DNA of 64,000 nt from Apteryx mantelli (lineage: Eukaryota > Chordata > Aves > Apterygiformes > Apterygidae), in contig NC_089978.1 in NCBI RefSeq assembly GCF_036417845.1, positions 138,502,288-138,566,287 of the forward strand, in the 5' to 3' direction. Of the stretch, positions 12,369 through 23,439 are shown in pieces. Position numbers and translations under genes: made by a program. Under the pieces are notes generated by a model. It ran no database searches. It had not been told where the DNA came from and saw only the letters and a program-made list of their open reading frames with translations. Numbering within the stretch: position 1 is the first letter of the stretch; every line of letters starts with the position of its first letter.

Positions 12369-12508
12369 GATGTTCTTGAGAAAGCAGAACTACGTGAGAC
12401 AAGATGAAAAATCTCCAAAGGGAACATTTGCCAGACCTGTGACGAAAGAAAAGTCTGTGACAGTCAGTGCAAGTCAGGAAAGAAGAAGGATATCTGCAGA
12501 AGCATGAA
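12369..12508 (+). other. Weak candidate exon (unrecognised)
   Basis: The segment is bounded by a plausible acceptor (CAG ending at 12368) and a strong donor match GTAAGT at 12509-12514. An ATG at 12370 opens 45 codons closing at TGA 12505-12507, just before the donor. The peptide is rich in K, R, E and S and is not recognised. A stop two bases before a donor is unusual for an internal coding exon. If transcribed, this could be a non-coding RNA exon or an upstream open frame. The upstream pyrimidine tract is weak. Confidence 0.15.
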
Positions 12509-12509
12509 G

Positions 12510-13458
12510 TAAGTAAAAAGCAGAGTGAAGCAGATCCCCAGAAACTTACGTAATGCTGTCTACGGGGAAACTTCCACAAAAAGAGAAAGTTTAGACTGGG
12601 AAAAGAATAAACACAAATACTGCCTTTTGCATGTTAAATAATGTGCTAAGTCCTATAGCAAAAATATTCTAGAAGCATCATTGGGTGCAGAGGAACTTGT
12701 ACACCCCAATGCTGCAGAGCAGAGTGGTGTGCAGAGGTTAGCAGGGTCCAAAAGCTGTGCTGCCCTGTTAGCTCAAGCATGATGCCATATAAACATGCTG
12801 TCCTTGCACTGACTCATGCATTGTGTCACTTTTCTGCGCATGGATCATTTTTATATTAGTATAAACTCAGCACAGAAAAGGTCTCAGTGAGGCCTGCAAC
12901 ATAGTGCCTTCTGTAAAAGTTATCTAGTGTGGAAAGACCTGAATAAGCGCTCATAACCGCAATGAAACTTTCAGGAGGGAGAATCCCTCCAAAAGAATCA
13001 AGAACTTCAGTTGTAATCTAGACCATATTAAACATCAGGGGATTCAAATATAGGAAACAATTCCTAAAAGTGTACTGAAAGTTTGAACACCTTTCATTAC
13101 CAGACACAATATCTGAGATGCCACCTGGGAAAGGAATCAGGAGTGTGCCTTTCTCTGGGTGAATATAATTCTCTCCGCTCAGGTACATTAAAGAGGTACC
13201 CTTAGGTGACTCTAAAGCTAGAATGGTGGCATGAAGTGGTTTTAAAATGCAGCACAAGTGCCTCTCTTAATGTATATGGCCAACTGATGTGAAATTTTGT
13301 GCAAGCTTACTTTTAATGCCCTCTGACATTTGTTTTGCAGTTTGAACTTTTTTGAGTTTTTTTTCTTCTCTTAATACTCTTAATATTCTTATAGAGAGTC
13401 TTTGAAATTAGACTCTGTGTGAAATTCTACCCCTTTCTGTTTTTAAATTCATTGTTTT
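12510..13458. other. Unique non-coding sequence
   Basis: No gene is recognised. The minus-strand frame at 13018-13257 (79 codons) has no domain I can identify. No clear repeats. Confidence 0.5.
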
Positions 13459-13522
13459 TATATATATATATAAATGCACATATACATATTATCTATAAAA
13501 AGGATACTATCTATAAAAAAGG
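13459..13522. repeat. (TA)n run and adjacent short direct repeat
   Basis: A TA dinucleotide run spans 13459-13472. It is followed by two near-identical copies of a TATCTATAAAAA-GG word ending at about 13503 and 13522. This is a small low-complexity region. Confidence 0.75.
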
Positions 13523-13529
13523 CTGGAGT

Positions 13530-15180
13530 CCCAGATGCTAAATTTGTCTGACTTAACAGCTGATTTAAAACTGAAATTAGATTTCCTTCCATTTCCAGAC
13601 ATTATCCATGGTGTAAGTAAGCAGCCTTGATGCTGAGTACATGTGGTGCTTGCCAATTAGAATGGGCATAACTACACCCCTCTTTAACCAATAAGCCCTG
13701 GATTTCAAGAACAATACTTTTCTGTGAGTATTCATGGAGCTACTGGTCCCAGAACATTGACGTTGAGCCGCTTGGATATATGTTCTTCAATGGGTAGCCA
13801 TCTATCCCTATCCATCTGCATACACCTCTTATTCTAAGTGATACAAAAATCTTGGAAATTGTTATGCAAAGCCTCTCTGGAGGTAATTAGACTTGTGACA
13901 GCACTCAGTGTACCCCTTTTAGATATGTAAAGTCAAGGTGAAAAAAAACCCAAACAGTTTGTATTCTCTTCTCTTCTGTCATCAACTAAGAACATACTTC
14001 ATCTTTTCTGCTGCTGCTTTATCTCATCAACCATGCTCTTCATTCTTATCTCTAGCCCTTCTGAGAGGATGTCTCTTTTTTTCCCTTTAATATCTCTTTC
14101 TTGGGCACCTGTTTCCAAACTACCATTTCTGAGTACAACACATTCCTGCACCAGAGGCAGCAGTGCTGGAGGAAAAAGAGCAACCTGCTAAAGGAATGAG
14201 GCAGAGCCAAGGATGCAATGCAGCATCTGTGATCCCCGAACAGCCATAAACGTGTTTCAGGTAGGGCATTGCTTAGGGCCAAAGTGGGTGAGTCCCACTG
14301 GCTGCTCTGCCCCAGGCCTCTGCATAACTCTCCTGGAAACAGAAATACTGGGGTTTTGGAGGGGAGTCAGGTGGTTCTGATCAAGCTTATTGTCTCAGTC
14401 TCAATGCAAACATGGCTAGAGCTAGTGTGGATGTGGAGAAAATGGCAGCAGCCCTGGGCAGGACATGTAGGACATGTCTTGGATGAGCTAGGAAGGGGGG
14501 TGAGAATGAAGGGTTGGTGCTCCAGACTTAACAGTTGTGGTGGGTAAGATAGAGTGTTGTGTGGAAGGTGGTGGCCTGAAGACTAATTTCCTTGATTTTT
14601 GTGGGTTTGTGCTGGGGATGTTATTTTCTGCCACTATTTGCCTCCACAAACTGCTTGGTGATAGATTAAAAATTAATTTTGAAGACTGTAGAGGAATGGT
14701 AAAGGTGGCAGTGAAAGCAAGGCAGCTTCTTGTTGAGAGTGAGGGATCATGATTTGAGGATGGCTGAATCATAAAGGTGTGAGACTGCAAGGGTTTCAGT
14801 GCTGTGCTTCTCATCCAGTAAAGAGCACTAGTTAACTTTGAGTGTATATCTGCCTGTACTGGAGCCAATGGTAGCGTTCACAGGCTTCAAGCTTAGCAGA
14901 TGCTTATACACTGTACAGTGATGTACAGAATTCATTTTCTAGGGCCAGCCTTAAAAGAGGGAGGGATGCAGCTTCTCTGTTAAATCTCAGTGGGATCCAC
15001 AGAAGAAGCCAAGCTAAGACAAAACACACTCCTAGGATGAAGCCTACCCATCTAAAATTTCTGACCCAAGTGTTTAAAGCCCAGTAAACGTGTACTCATT
15101 AATGCAAAATTCCAAGCTGGCTAAATGGATTTCAGTGGATTTTCTGCTATAAAAGCATTTCACTTTTAACAATAACTGTC
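13530..15180. other. Unique non-coding sequence
   Basis: No gene is recognised. Overlapping open frames on both strands around 14269-14868 have no domain and no splice context. No clear repeats. Confidence 0.5.
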
Positions 15181-15780
15181 ACTCTCAATATAATACAGAA
15201 ATAGTTTAGTAATATAGACCTTAAAACACCAGTCTGATAAATATTTATATTACTTATTTTAAGTTAAAAGCTTAGTTATGAATTGTTTTCATTCCAGCAG
15301 TGTAAACATCCTTCTAGAGTATGTACTGCAATGTTGAGATTGAAGTCACCCACCCTATTAGCCTGGTCTCATTTTATCAGTACAGAAATATTCTTTAGTG
15401 GATGCTGATAAAAGTATGTCACCCCTTTTACTTTACAGATGCTCTTCTGTACAGTACAGAGGTGAAAAATTATATTAGATAGTTATGGAAAACAAGTATG
15501 TGGTCAATAAAAAGGCTTCAGTTCTTTATTTGTTATATGTTATTCTAGTTTATGGTAATATATTCAAATTTCTATTTAAAACACAGGCCTTTTTTTGAAG
15601 GGGCATTGTCCTGGCAATAAATGAATATTGTATACAGTTTAGTTAATATTTTATGTTTATTTGATAAAGAAAATACAGCTGTTTAAAATGAGAAACAAAA
15701 ACTGTTTAAGGTATGTTAAGTGAGGTGCCTATAAATATATATAAATGAACAGACAAGCAGTAATAGATAAATAACTATAT
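15180..15780. other. AT-rich unique block
   Basis: A strongly AT-rich stretch with many TATTTA, TTAATA and ATAAAT words and no long open frame. Sequences of this kind can act as matrix attachment regions or enhancers, but nothing here proves either. No transposon ends were seen. Confidence 0.4.
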
Positions 15781-17775
15781 ATGATTTTTGGAGTGGAATC
15801 TCAACCACATTCATGCAGTGAAAAGGAACGATTTGAATGATGACAGGAGAGTGTAAGTCTCAACAGTATCATCAAAGTTTGGAGTGGCTGTAGAAATTCA
15901 GGTGGTCATTTAATGAAAACACCTCTTTGACTATGGAGGCTATAAATTATACAAGCCTGTCAAGTTACAGCTCTGCCTTTGTGCTCAGCATGATCGTAAT
16001 GTTCTCAGTCCATAATTTAGAAGCGGATTAAAGTTCTCCAATGCTCTGCTGTTTTTACAATGTTTTGGTGATAATAAGATTACCTCAGTCTCCCTCTCTC
16101 ATGTGAAAATGCTGCTAGAAAGACCTACCATATAGGAAGATGGGGTTTTCTCACACATATGCATATATATGAGAGACAGAAAATATATAACAGTGGTGTC
16201 TGGCACCACAATCTTATTGTAGGGCTGGAGATGCCTCTTTACTCATGGATGTTGAAGACATGCGGTGACTATATGGATTTGTTCTGTACAAGTAAGGATA
16301 AGTTTTTTTGGTCATGCCAGCAAAGTTTCTTTTTATTAAAAAGAAAGGTTAGAAAAAGTTTTGAAAAAGCTTACAAAGGCTATAGAGCTTTTAAAGGACC
16401 TACTGTATTGCTTGGAAGGCTGACCTCTCTTACTTACTAGGACTCCAAAAATACAGGCTTCAGAAGCAGAAAATCATTACAACCGGCATATGTAAGAAAG
16501 CTATAACAAAATGCTAAGTTAGATTTTCTACTCAGAATAAAGACATGTTTTTAAAAGCCTGCTGTCAGTGGATATTCTGGGAATAGAAGAAAATGATACA
16601 CTCTTTGCTGGGGAACCGTGAATTCCCTGTTTTCCATAGTAGGAAGCTCCAACTTCTGTCTTCATTTGCCTCGGCATATCAGGTCTTCAGTCTGTCACTG
16701 AGCTCAGTGTGGCTATTGCTCATTCTGCAGTTCTGGCTGCTGTAGTTTTTAAGGTGTGTTGGTATCTTATTTTTAAAGAGAATGGAAAAATATTCCCCTG
16801 ATAAGTTTTGTTTTTAAAAGATGGCACAGTGAAGTAACACAGGGATTTGGCAGAATTCTTGAGGAGGACAGATTAGACAGCAAAAGTGCTGGGAAGTTAG
16901 GCAAAGATGTGTGAAAGACGAAATTTATCATGTACTGCTTCAGAATTGCTCTGATTGTCTCTCGCATATACCAGGCATACTTCAATTTCTACTTCTATGG
17001 AAAAACTTGTGTTAATACCATTTACTTGAATTGTTTAAGAAAAGGAGAGAATTCTACAAGATATCAAAGCCCTAGTCCTCACCTACAGTCAAAAGAGAGC
17101 CTGTACTACTCAGGAGAAATAGGGCCACAAAGAGACTTTAAATTCTTTGTGTTCTTACTATACAGAACCAGGCTGCTACCCTAGAATAAGCTGTTATTGC
17201 AGTTATCCCCTGTCCCAGTGACCCCAGAAAGCAATTCTAACAGCCAGGACTGTTGTCCATGAATGCTTTGGTCATGCCTCTTTTTCTTTCCACCCTGCTT
17301 CTGGGAGAAGGAACCAAACAACTCTGCCACCTCTAGCCCACAAGACTCTCCCACAAGTCTGGACAAAGGGCATCATTCATCTAGTATATTGTACAGCCGT
17401 TGTGAGTCCTAGTAGATAACAGTAACTGTGATACCACTGAGCTCTTGTCTTATATTACTTTACCTTCAAAGCACACAGCCCATTTCTCTGATGCAGAACA
17501 ACCAGTTCCCAGAACTATGCAGTTACCTATTTCAGTCATGCTGCACCCTTTGCCCTTTACATCCTCCTTCTCTGCAGATGCAGAAGAAGATCCATCTGCA
17601 GTGACACTGAATTCTGCAATGAACAATGATGGAGTTGAACAAGCTAGAAAGCTGTGCCTGCCTGTTGGAAAACTCCTTGGGGGACCATAGCCAGTTTAAG
17701 TAGGTGCTCAAGAGACGCTTACTATACTTCACTTGGGCAAAGGCCAGTTTTCATTGCTCAGAATACTAGTGTAAT
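15780..17775. other. Unique non-coding sequence
   Basis: No gene is recognised. The frames at 16159-16440 plus and 16930-17184 plus lack recognisable domains. A short purine/pyrimidine mix without clear repeat identity fills the interval. Confidence 0.5.
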
Positions 17776-17925
17776 TTTCTACAAAAAAAATGCTGGTGTT
17801 AATAAAGTTCGGCCTGGTGTTTGAAAGGCAAACAGTATGTTCCTGCAATAACAGTCCTCTGAAATCAATGAGAGATTTACTGGAATTAGTGTGCCAAAAT
17901 CTGGCTCTGCCTCTCCATCTTTACA
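17775..17925. repeat. Possible ancient L3/CR1-like scrap
   Basis: The text 'cctctgaaatcaatgagag' followed by 'gtgccaaaatctggctctgcc' resembles the 'gaagtcaatgggag...aggatctggccc' words of old amniote LINE 3' regions. It is diverged. It lies just upstream of the better CR1 tail at 17990, so the two could be parts of nested insertions. Confidence 0.35.
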
Positions 17926-17989
17926 GCTGGGATACTGGAGGTGGCTGTGGAAAGGGAGGCCTGGAGAGGAATTAGAGATGGACTGTACT

Positions 17990-18342
17990 AAGCTGGATCT
18001 AGCTGCAGCCTTAAACAGGGTTACGGAGAAGACAGGGTGAGAGTCTTCTCAGAGGTGTACAGAGAAAGGACAAAAGGCAATGGGCATAGGTCACACCAGA
18101 AAAAATTCTGATTTTCTATGAGGAAAAAATTCTTCCCTGTGAGAGTGGTGAAGCACAGGAGGAGGTGCTCAGAGAGGCTGTGAGACACTATCCTTGGACA
18201 CAGTTCAAGCTCGACTGGATAAGGTCCTGAGAGATCTCATCTGGCTTTGGAGTTAGCCCTGCTATGAGCAAGGTGTTGGACTAGAGACCTCCAGAGGTCC
18301 TTTCCCGCCTGAATTATTCAGTGATTCCAAGTTCATCCAGAT
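17990..18342 (+). repeat. CR1 LINE 3' end, old copy
   Basis: This is a 5'-truncated CR1 element on the plus strand. It retains the end of ORF2 and the short 3' UTR. Recognisable steps are 'gagaaaggacaaaaggcaatgggcat' (CR1: SDRTRGNG region), 'aaaaattcttccctgtgagagtggtgaagca' (NFFTVRV region), then 'agccctgctatgagcaaggtgttggactagagacctccagaggtcc' and the terminal 'gaattattcagtgattc'. The coding part is interrupted by stops and small gaps. The 3' octamer-like end places it in the bird-type CR1 group and gives its orientation. Confidence 0.8.
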
Positions 18343-18344
18343 TG

Positions 18345-19080
18345 TTCTTGCTCCACTGGAATGGCTTTCCATCCTATCTCACGGTTGCTCGATCAATCAG
18401 AGCCTGAAGGTAATGCTGTACCTGCGTGCATCTCAAAATATTGCGGGGAAAAGAAAACCTACCTTATCCCCCTGTTTATTCCTGCCTAAAAGGGTGTGAA
18501 ACCTTAAGTGAGGAAAGCAAAAAAAGCTCATTTTTGTACACTTCCTTGTTATTCCCTCCATTTCCCTCACCCAATATCTCTTGAAAACTTTCCTCAAAAT
18601 TTCCTAAAAGGATGTTCTACACTGGGATAATATCATTCCTGTGAAAGTTCAGGCTGATTGTTTTCCATCTAGAGGGAGAGTCAAAACTGGGCTTATAATG
18701 GAGGGCTTGTTTCAAACAGCTATGAAAGAATCTAGCATTTGTGACATCCGTGGGGTCTCATGGGTGTCAATTTGCATGCGAGCAGAGAGAAGCTGGGCTC
18801 TTCTCTGCATCAGTGGCTTTGCGAAGGATTCTTCTGCTGATGGAGGTTTATTCAAGCCCACCTAAACACATGTACATATTTATTTACTAAAGCAAATCAG
18901 ACTACAAAAATCAGACCCAAATCCACATTTAAACATCCCTACAAGCAACCCCTCCATGACAAATTCTTTTTTCAGCCCTGTTCAGGAAAAAGTCTGGGAG
19001 AATTTATTTTCCTCAGGCTGTACAACTTATTGTTTTCTACAAAAGCACCCCTCTGCTTTTCCAAAATTAAGGATAATTCT
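18345..19080. other. Unique non-coding sequence
   Basis: No gene or clear repeat is recognised. The frame at 18641-18865 has no recognisable domain. Confidence 0.5.
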
Positions 19081-19230
19081 GTGGCTAAAGCACATGAATA
19101 GGACTTGGGGTTTTCTTCCCAGCTGTTGCACAGACTTCTTGTGTGTCCTTGAGTAAATCAGATTAATCTCTGCACATCTCCAAAATGGATGCAATGCTCT
19201 TTTCCCCCGTTCATAGAAGTGATGTGAGCT
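19081..19230 (+). repeat. MIR-like SINE fragment
   Basis: The text 'ggacttggggttttcttcccagctgttgcacagacttcttgtgtgtccttgagtaaatcagattaatctctgcacatctccaaaatggatgcaatgc' can be followed step by step along a MIR consensus (gacctgggttc...tgtgtgaccttgggcaagtca...tctgtaaaatggggataat). It is plus-oriented and diverged. Confidence 0.65.
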
Positions 19231-20990
19231 TTTAGACCTTTAAAGACAACAGGCTAGAAATGGAAAGAAGTATGCATGCTATTTTCTGTGCAAGTGTGCG
19301 TGCTAATTGAGCAAATGTTTCATCTGTAAATAATTGAAAATTGCCTACCTGAATATATCTGACAGAGAAGCTTAATAGTTCTCTAGAAATTTGGATGCAA
19401 ACATTGTTTCTAGAAAGTTTCTGGGTTTTTCCCCCAAAATGTTATGGAGGGCAATGCTTGTTTGGGTGAATCTTCTTTTTTTTAAATGAAAATCAGAAAA
19501 TTAAAAGTCATTTTTAATGAAAATGAGAAAACCTGATTTTGTCATATTTTTTCAAGAGAGAAGTACCTCTTTGCAAATAGCTATAGCCATGTAGGTATAG
19601 TGACATATAGACATAATGGCAAAATAAATGCCATTCCGACTAAATGCAGGTACTGTCAAAACTGGAGAAGCACCTGAACAAATGAACGTGTGGTTCTGGT
19701 CCGTTATGCTTGCTCATTAGGCAGCTAGTCTGTATTTTCTTTATCCTTGGGCTCAGTGTCCAACCCGTTAGGATACCATCCACACACTTCCGAACCCTGC
19801 GATACCCTTCTGAACGACAATGATACTTTCAGGAAAAGGTGTCTACTACCACTTGTATTCTGTGGCTGAAGGTTGATTGCACAAAGTTGTCAAAGGTGTC
19901 CTTGGATGCATGGTGTCCTGCTAGAGGCAGATCTGACTTGAATTTGAAGAAATACATACATCAGAAAAGCAATATGGCATGAATGTATTCAACCCTCTAC
20001 CCTTTACAGAATAGAAGTAGAGCAATTCATTACAGGCAAGAGTTTTTAAAGTGACTGGTGAACTTTTGTGCCTTACTTCAGCTGTTCAAAATGCGATTCC
20101 TCGGAAGGACTAGATTTTCTGAGTGCTGCATGTTCACAGCTGAAACTAAGTTTCTTCTGAAAACGAGACTCCTTCAAATTAATTCAAGATTGGGTTCTGA
20201 AAACAATATCCAAAATTACTAGCTGAATGACCTGAAAAATTATTAAAATTTTGAAATAAATTTATTTTTCAATTTATACTTTTCCTTCAAATTATTTTAA
20301 AATATTTTTTACCACTTATCATATGGTAGAAAACTTAAGTCAAAAATGAGCTCAGCTCAGTCACATCACGAGATTTAAAAGACAATATTTTAAAAATAAT
20401 TTTTGAAAATTAGAATCACTTATGAAATTTTGAGTCTTAAGAATGGTGACTGCATCTTTGTGAGGGTAAATTCCCACTGAGTTTGAGCAACCATAATCTG
20501 CATCCCATAGTTAAAAGTGTAAGCTTAAGAAATACTGTCAGTTCCAAAAGTTCAGGCTGCAAATATTTATGGGAGTGGCTGAAAAAGATTTAGAAAGTAC
20601 TCCAAGTTCTGTTCACATTTTTCAGTTTTCATTCATCTGTTACATTTTTGAGTTTTCTTATCAACAATAATAGCCAAAGATTCACTTAAAAATGCCAGTG
20701 AGTTGCTTATGTCACCATACATCTTCAGGAGCTGGAAATTTAAACAGGAGCCTAAATATGAAATCATTGTAAGTCCCATATACTGGCCAAATTGCTTCCA
20801 GTATAATGAGTAGCTGCCTCTGTTTCTAACATTTTAACTCCATTCCATACATGGGTAATCCTATTCCTGCTGACCATAGTTAAAAGAGGCTCACCATTGA
20901 CTTGTACAGGAGCAAGATGGGAACATTTCAGGTACAATTTTACCCCCCAAAAAATCCCAACAGAAAAAATGCCTCATGGGTTAGATGCTA
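19230..20990. other. Unique sequence with AT-rich core at 20200-20420
   Basis: No gene is recognised. The core at about 20210-20420 is very AT-rich, with words such as AAATTATT, TTAAAATATTTTTT and AAATTTATTTTTC. It could serve as a matrix attachment region, but this is only compositional. The rest is unremarkable. Confidence 0.45.
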
Positions 20991-21075
20991 GCCTGAGGCT
21001 CAGAAAACTGTGGTTCAGTGCTCTTCATTTGCGCAGGCTTCTTGTGTGATCTGGGGCAAGCCTTTCAAAGGGAAG
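20990..21075 (+). repeat. MIR-like SINE fragment
   Basis: The order 'gcctgaggctcagaaaactgtggttcagtgctcttca' then 'ggcttcttgtgtgatctggggcaagcctttcaaaggg' follows the tRNA-related and core parts of a MIR-like SINE. It is plus-oriented. Confidence 0.55.
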
Positions 21076-21079
21076 GTGT

Positions 21080-22830
21080 CACCCTGTGACCATGCTGCTC
21101 CATCCTAATATCAGCACTGCAAAAATGAGTGGTGCTAGCGTCCCTTTTGAGATACCAACATCCCCCTTCAGCCCTGACTGTCCCTGACTACCGGTTAGCT
21201 GCAGATTAAAACACCTCCTTTCTCCCACCCTTTGCCTCTTCTGTTTATTTAGACGTCCAGAGTCTTTGAGATAGTGCCTTAGCTCCACTGGGGCTGAGCT
21301 GAGCCTCTCCAGCATTGCAGCTGGCAGAGATTGTTCAAATAATCGTGGCCATGCTCCTTGACTGCACCGAAAAAATGCCTTGTCTGGCAGTTCCTGTGTC
21401 ACCCCACATCTGGAGGCTGAACTAGACTATGCCTGGTGGGAAGTCAGCCACCATCACATGGTGTTGCACCCACTCCTCCCTAGGTGAGCTGTTCTGGTGG
21501 AAAAATCTCCTTGGTGTGGGTATTTCACCCCTGGCCTGAACACACCTGTTTTCGGATATCACGGTCTTGTTACGCTTTTCACTTGCTAGATTACAGCTGT
21601 GCAGTCTTTTTCTGCAAACACTAAGAAACCTTTGCCTGGGCACTTCATGGCATCTTCTTAGATAAACTAAACACACTGAAGTCAGCTGAGAGTTTTGTAA
21701 AGACTGGCTCAAGGTGCCTTGGTGTAGTAGGCAGAACTGAACTTTGCTACCTTAGTAGTGAGGGGTCAGAGTTGGGCTTCTCTGCTCAGGGCAGGGCAGA
21801 ACCAGAGAAAAGGGCTGACGCTGGGGCAGAAATCTGGGAGTGAGCCACCTCTGCCACGTGTCCTGCTGCAGCAGCACAGCCAGCCGTGGGCAATGCAGCC
21901 GTGCGCTGCCTGGGACTGACTGCTCTCTCGGGCACTAGCTGCGTGCTTTGCCTATGGTGGGAGCCAGCTTGGGGTCTCACTGGAGGCTTTCTAGACCATT
22001 GCAGCTCCTTTTTGAGCCCTTGCCAGTTTTTTAATGTCCTCCATTTTAATGACCCCCCCAAACAGTAATGACACATTCAGTGGTAACAGCTCTCCTGTTC
22101 TTCCTTGCTCTTCTTCCACTTACATCTCCTTTATTAATTACTTCACCATTTTAGGGTCATGCGGCCAACCAAAATCCTGATGACAAAACCTTTGTGATGC
22201 CTTGCTGTATCCCAATTGCGTTTGTGTTTATGTGTACACTGAGTCATGTGCCTATAACATGAGCCATTCCTCACTGCATTTTAAGCTCAGACCTGCAAAG
22301 TGTACCACAAGCTGGTTGCTCACCCCAGGTGGATCCTCGTGAGCCGACTTGGGTACTGTGCTAGTCTAGTGGCTTTTTTTCTGGGGAGCAGGGTCAAGGG
22401 CTTAGTGCAACATTTAGAGCTTTGCTTATTTTGACAGTCAGCAATTGCCAAGCCAGTAATCTGTTTCTTTCTTTATCAAGCAGACTAATAAAAGGGGCTG
22501 TGTTGTTAAATCTGTCTAAAGGGTAGAGATGGCTTTTAGTCTTATTCCACCTCTTATGATTATATTAGCCTGTCTTAACCCAGCCAAGTATATTTACATA
22601 AAATAATGGAATGAGTTTTGCAAATTTCTTTCCCCCTTTTTTTATTGTAAGTGACTGTCAAGCCAAGCTCATTTCCTCTCCTGTCTGAGCTCCTCTCTGA
22701 AATATATTATCCCACTTATTAAAAGCCAGTAGGGCTGTGCTTTGCTTTTCCTCCACCCTCCCAGAAGAAGGGGCACACAGGGGATGCTTGGATTAAGCGA
22801 GTGGGGCACCCCAGAGCTGGGATTCCTCAT
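21080..22830. other. Unique non-coding sequence, locally GC-richer
   Basis: No gene is recognised. The parts at 21080-21400 and 21780-22020 are GC-richer than the flanks and carry overlapping open frames on both strands, but none shows a domain. CpG pairs are too few for a CpG island. Confidence 0.45.
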
Positions 22831-23200
22831 GAATGAGCTCATATCCTCTCTCTGTGTGATAATAGGAATGCTGTTTGCATCAAAGAGGAGGCTGCATAAA
22901 CATATACACACTGGACGGGAGAGCATTTAGCCTCAGCACAAACTGCAGTTTCCAAACAGTGACCTGACTGACCAGGAATCGTCTGCCAGCCCCCAGAGTG
23001 GGCCAACAGCAGTGGCTTCGCCACGGCAAGGTCCACTCACTCCACGTGAAACCCATCTCCGTGGTGAGAGGGAGAGGGGAGAAAGGGAGGAGAGGAGAGA
23101 GATGACAGATCCCTGTTTGCATTCTTCAGAGCGAGCAGCTGCAATTGTCTTAGTACAGTATGTCAACATGAAATTATGACAAATCCAGCCGGGATGTGCA
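22830..23200. promoter_or_regulatory. Candidate conserved non-coding block
   Basis: A repeat-free block of mixed composition without a clean reading frame of its own. It contains a purine-rich GA tract at about 23060-23102. The texture resembles vertebrate conserved non-coding elements. No alignment was possible, so this is a hypothesis. Confidence 0.2.
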
Positions 23201-23419
23201 AGCAGAGGAAAACAATAAGGAGCAAGCAGAGCAGAGGGAGGTTAGGAAGCATGAACTGTACCTACAGCTCCAGAGGCCTGTACTGTCCCTATGGAAAAGG
23301 CCTTGGAAAATGTAATAGGACTGAAGACTGTAGGTATACCTGGACATGACTCAAGGAAGGTATGCTAACTTTTTGGGTTGGTTTAAATCTGCCTCTAGAA
23401 GTTTAATTCTCCCCTTCCT

Positions 23420-23439
23420 CCCCCCCCCCCTTTTTTTTT
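23420..23439 (+). repeat. C11-T9 homopolymer junction
   Basis: Eleven C (23420-23430) are directly followed by nine T (23431-23439) on the plus strand. The complementary strand has A9-G11. Runs like this are prone to sequencing and replication slippage. Confidence 0.9.
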
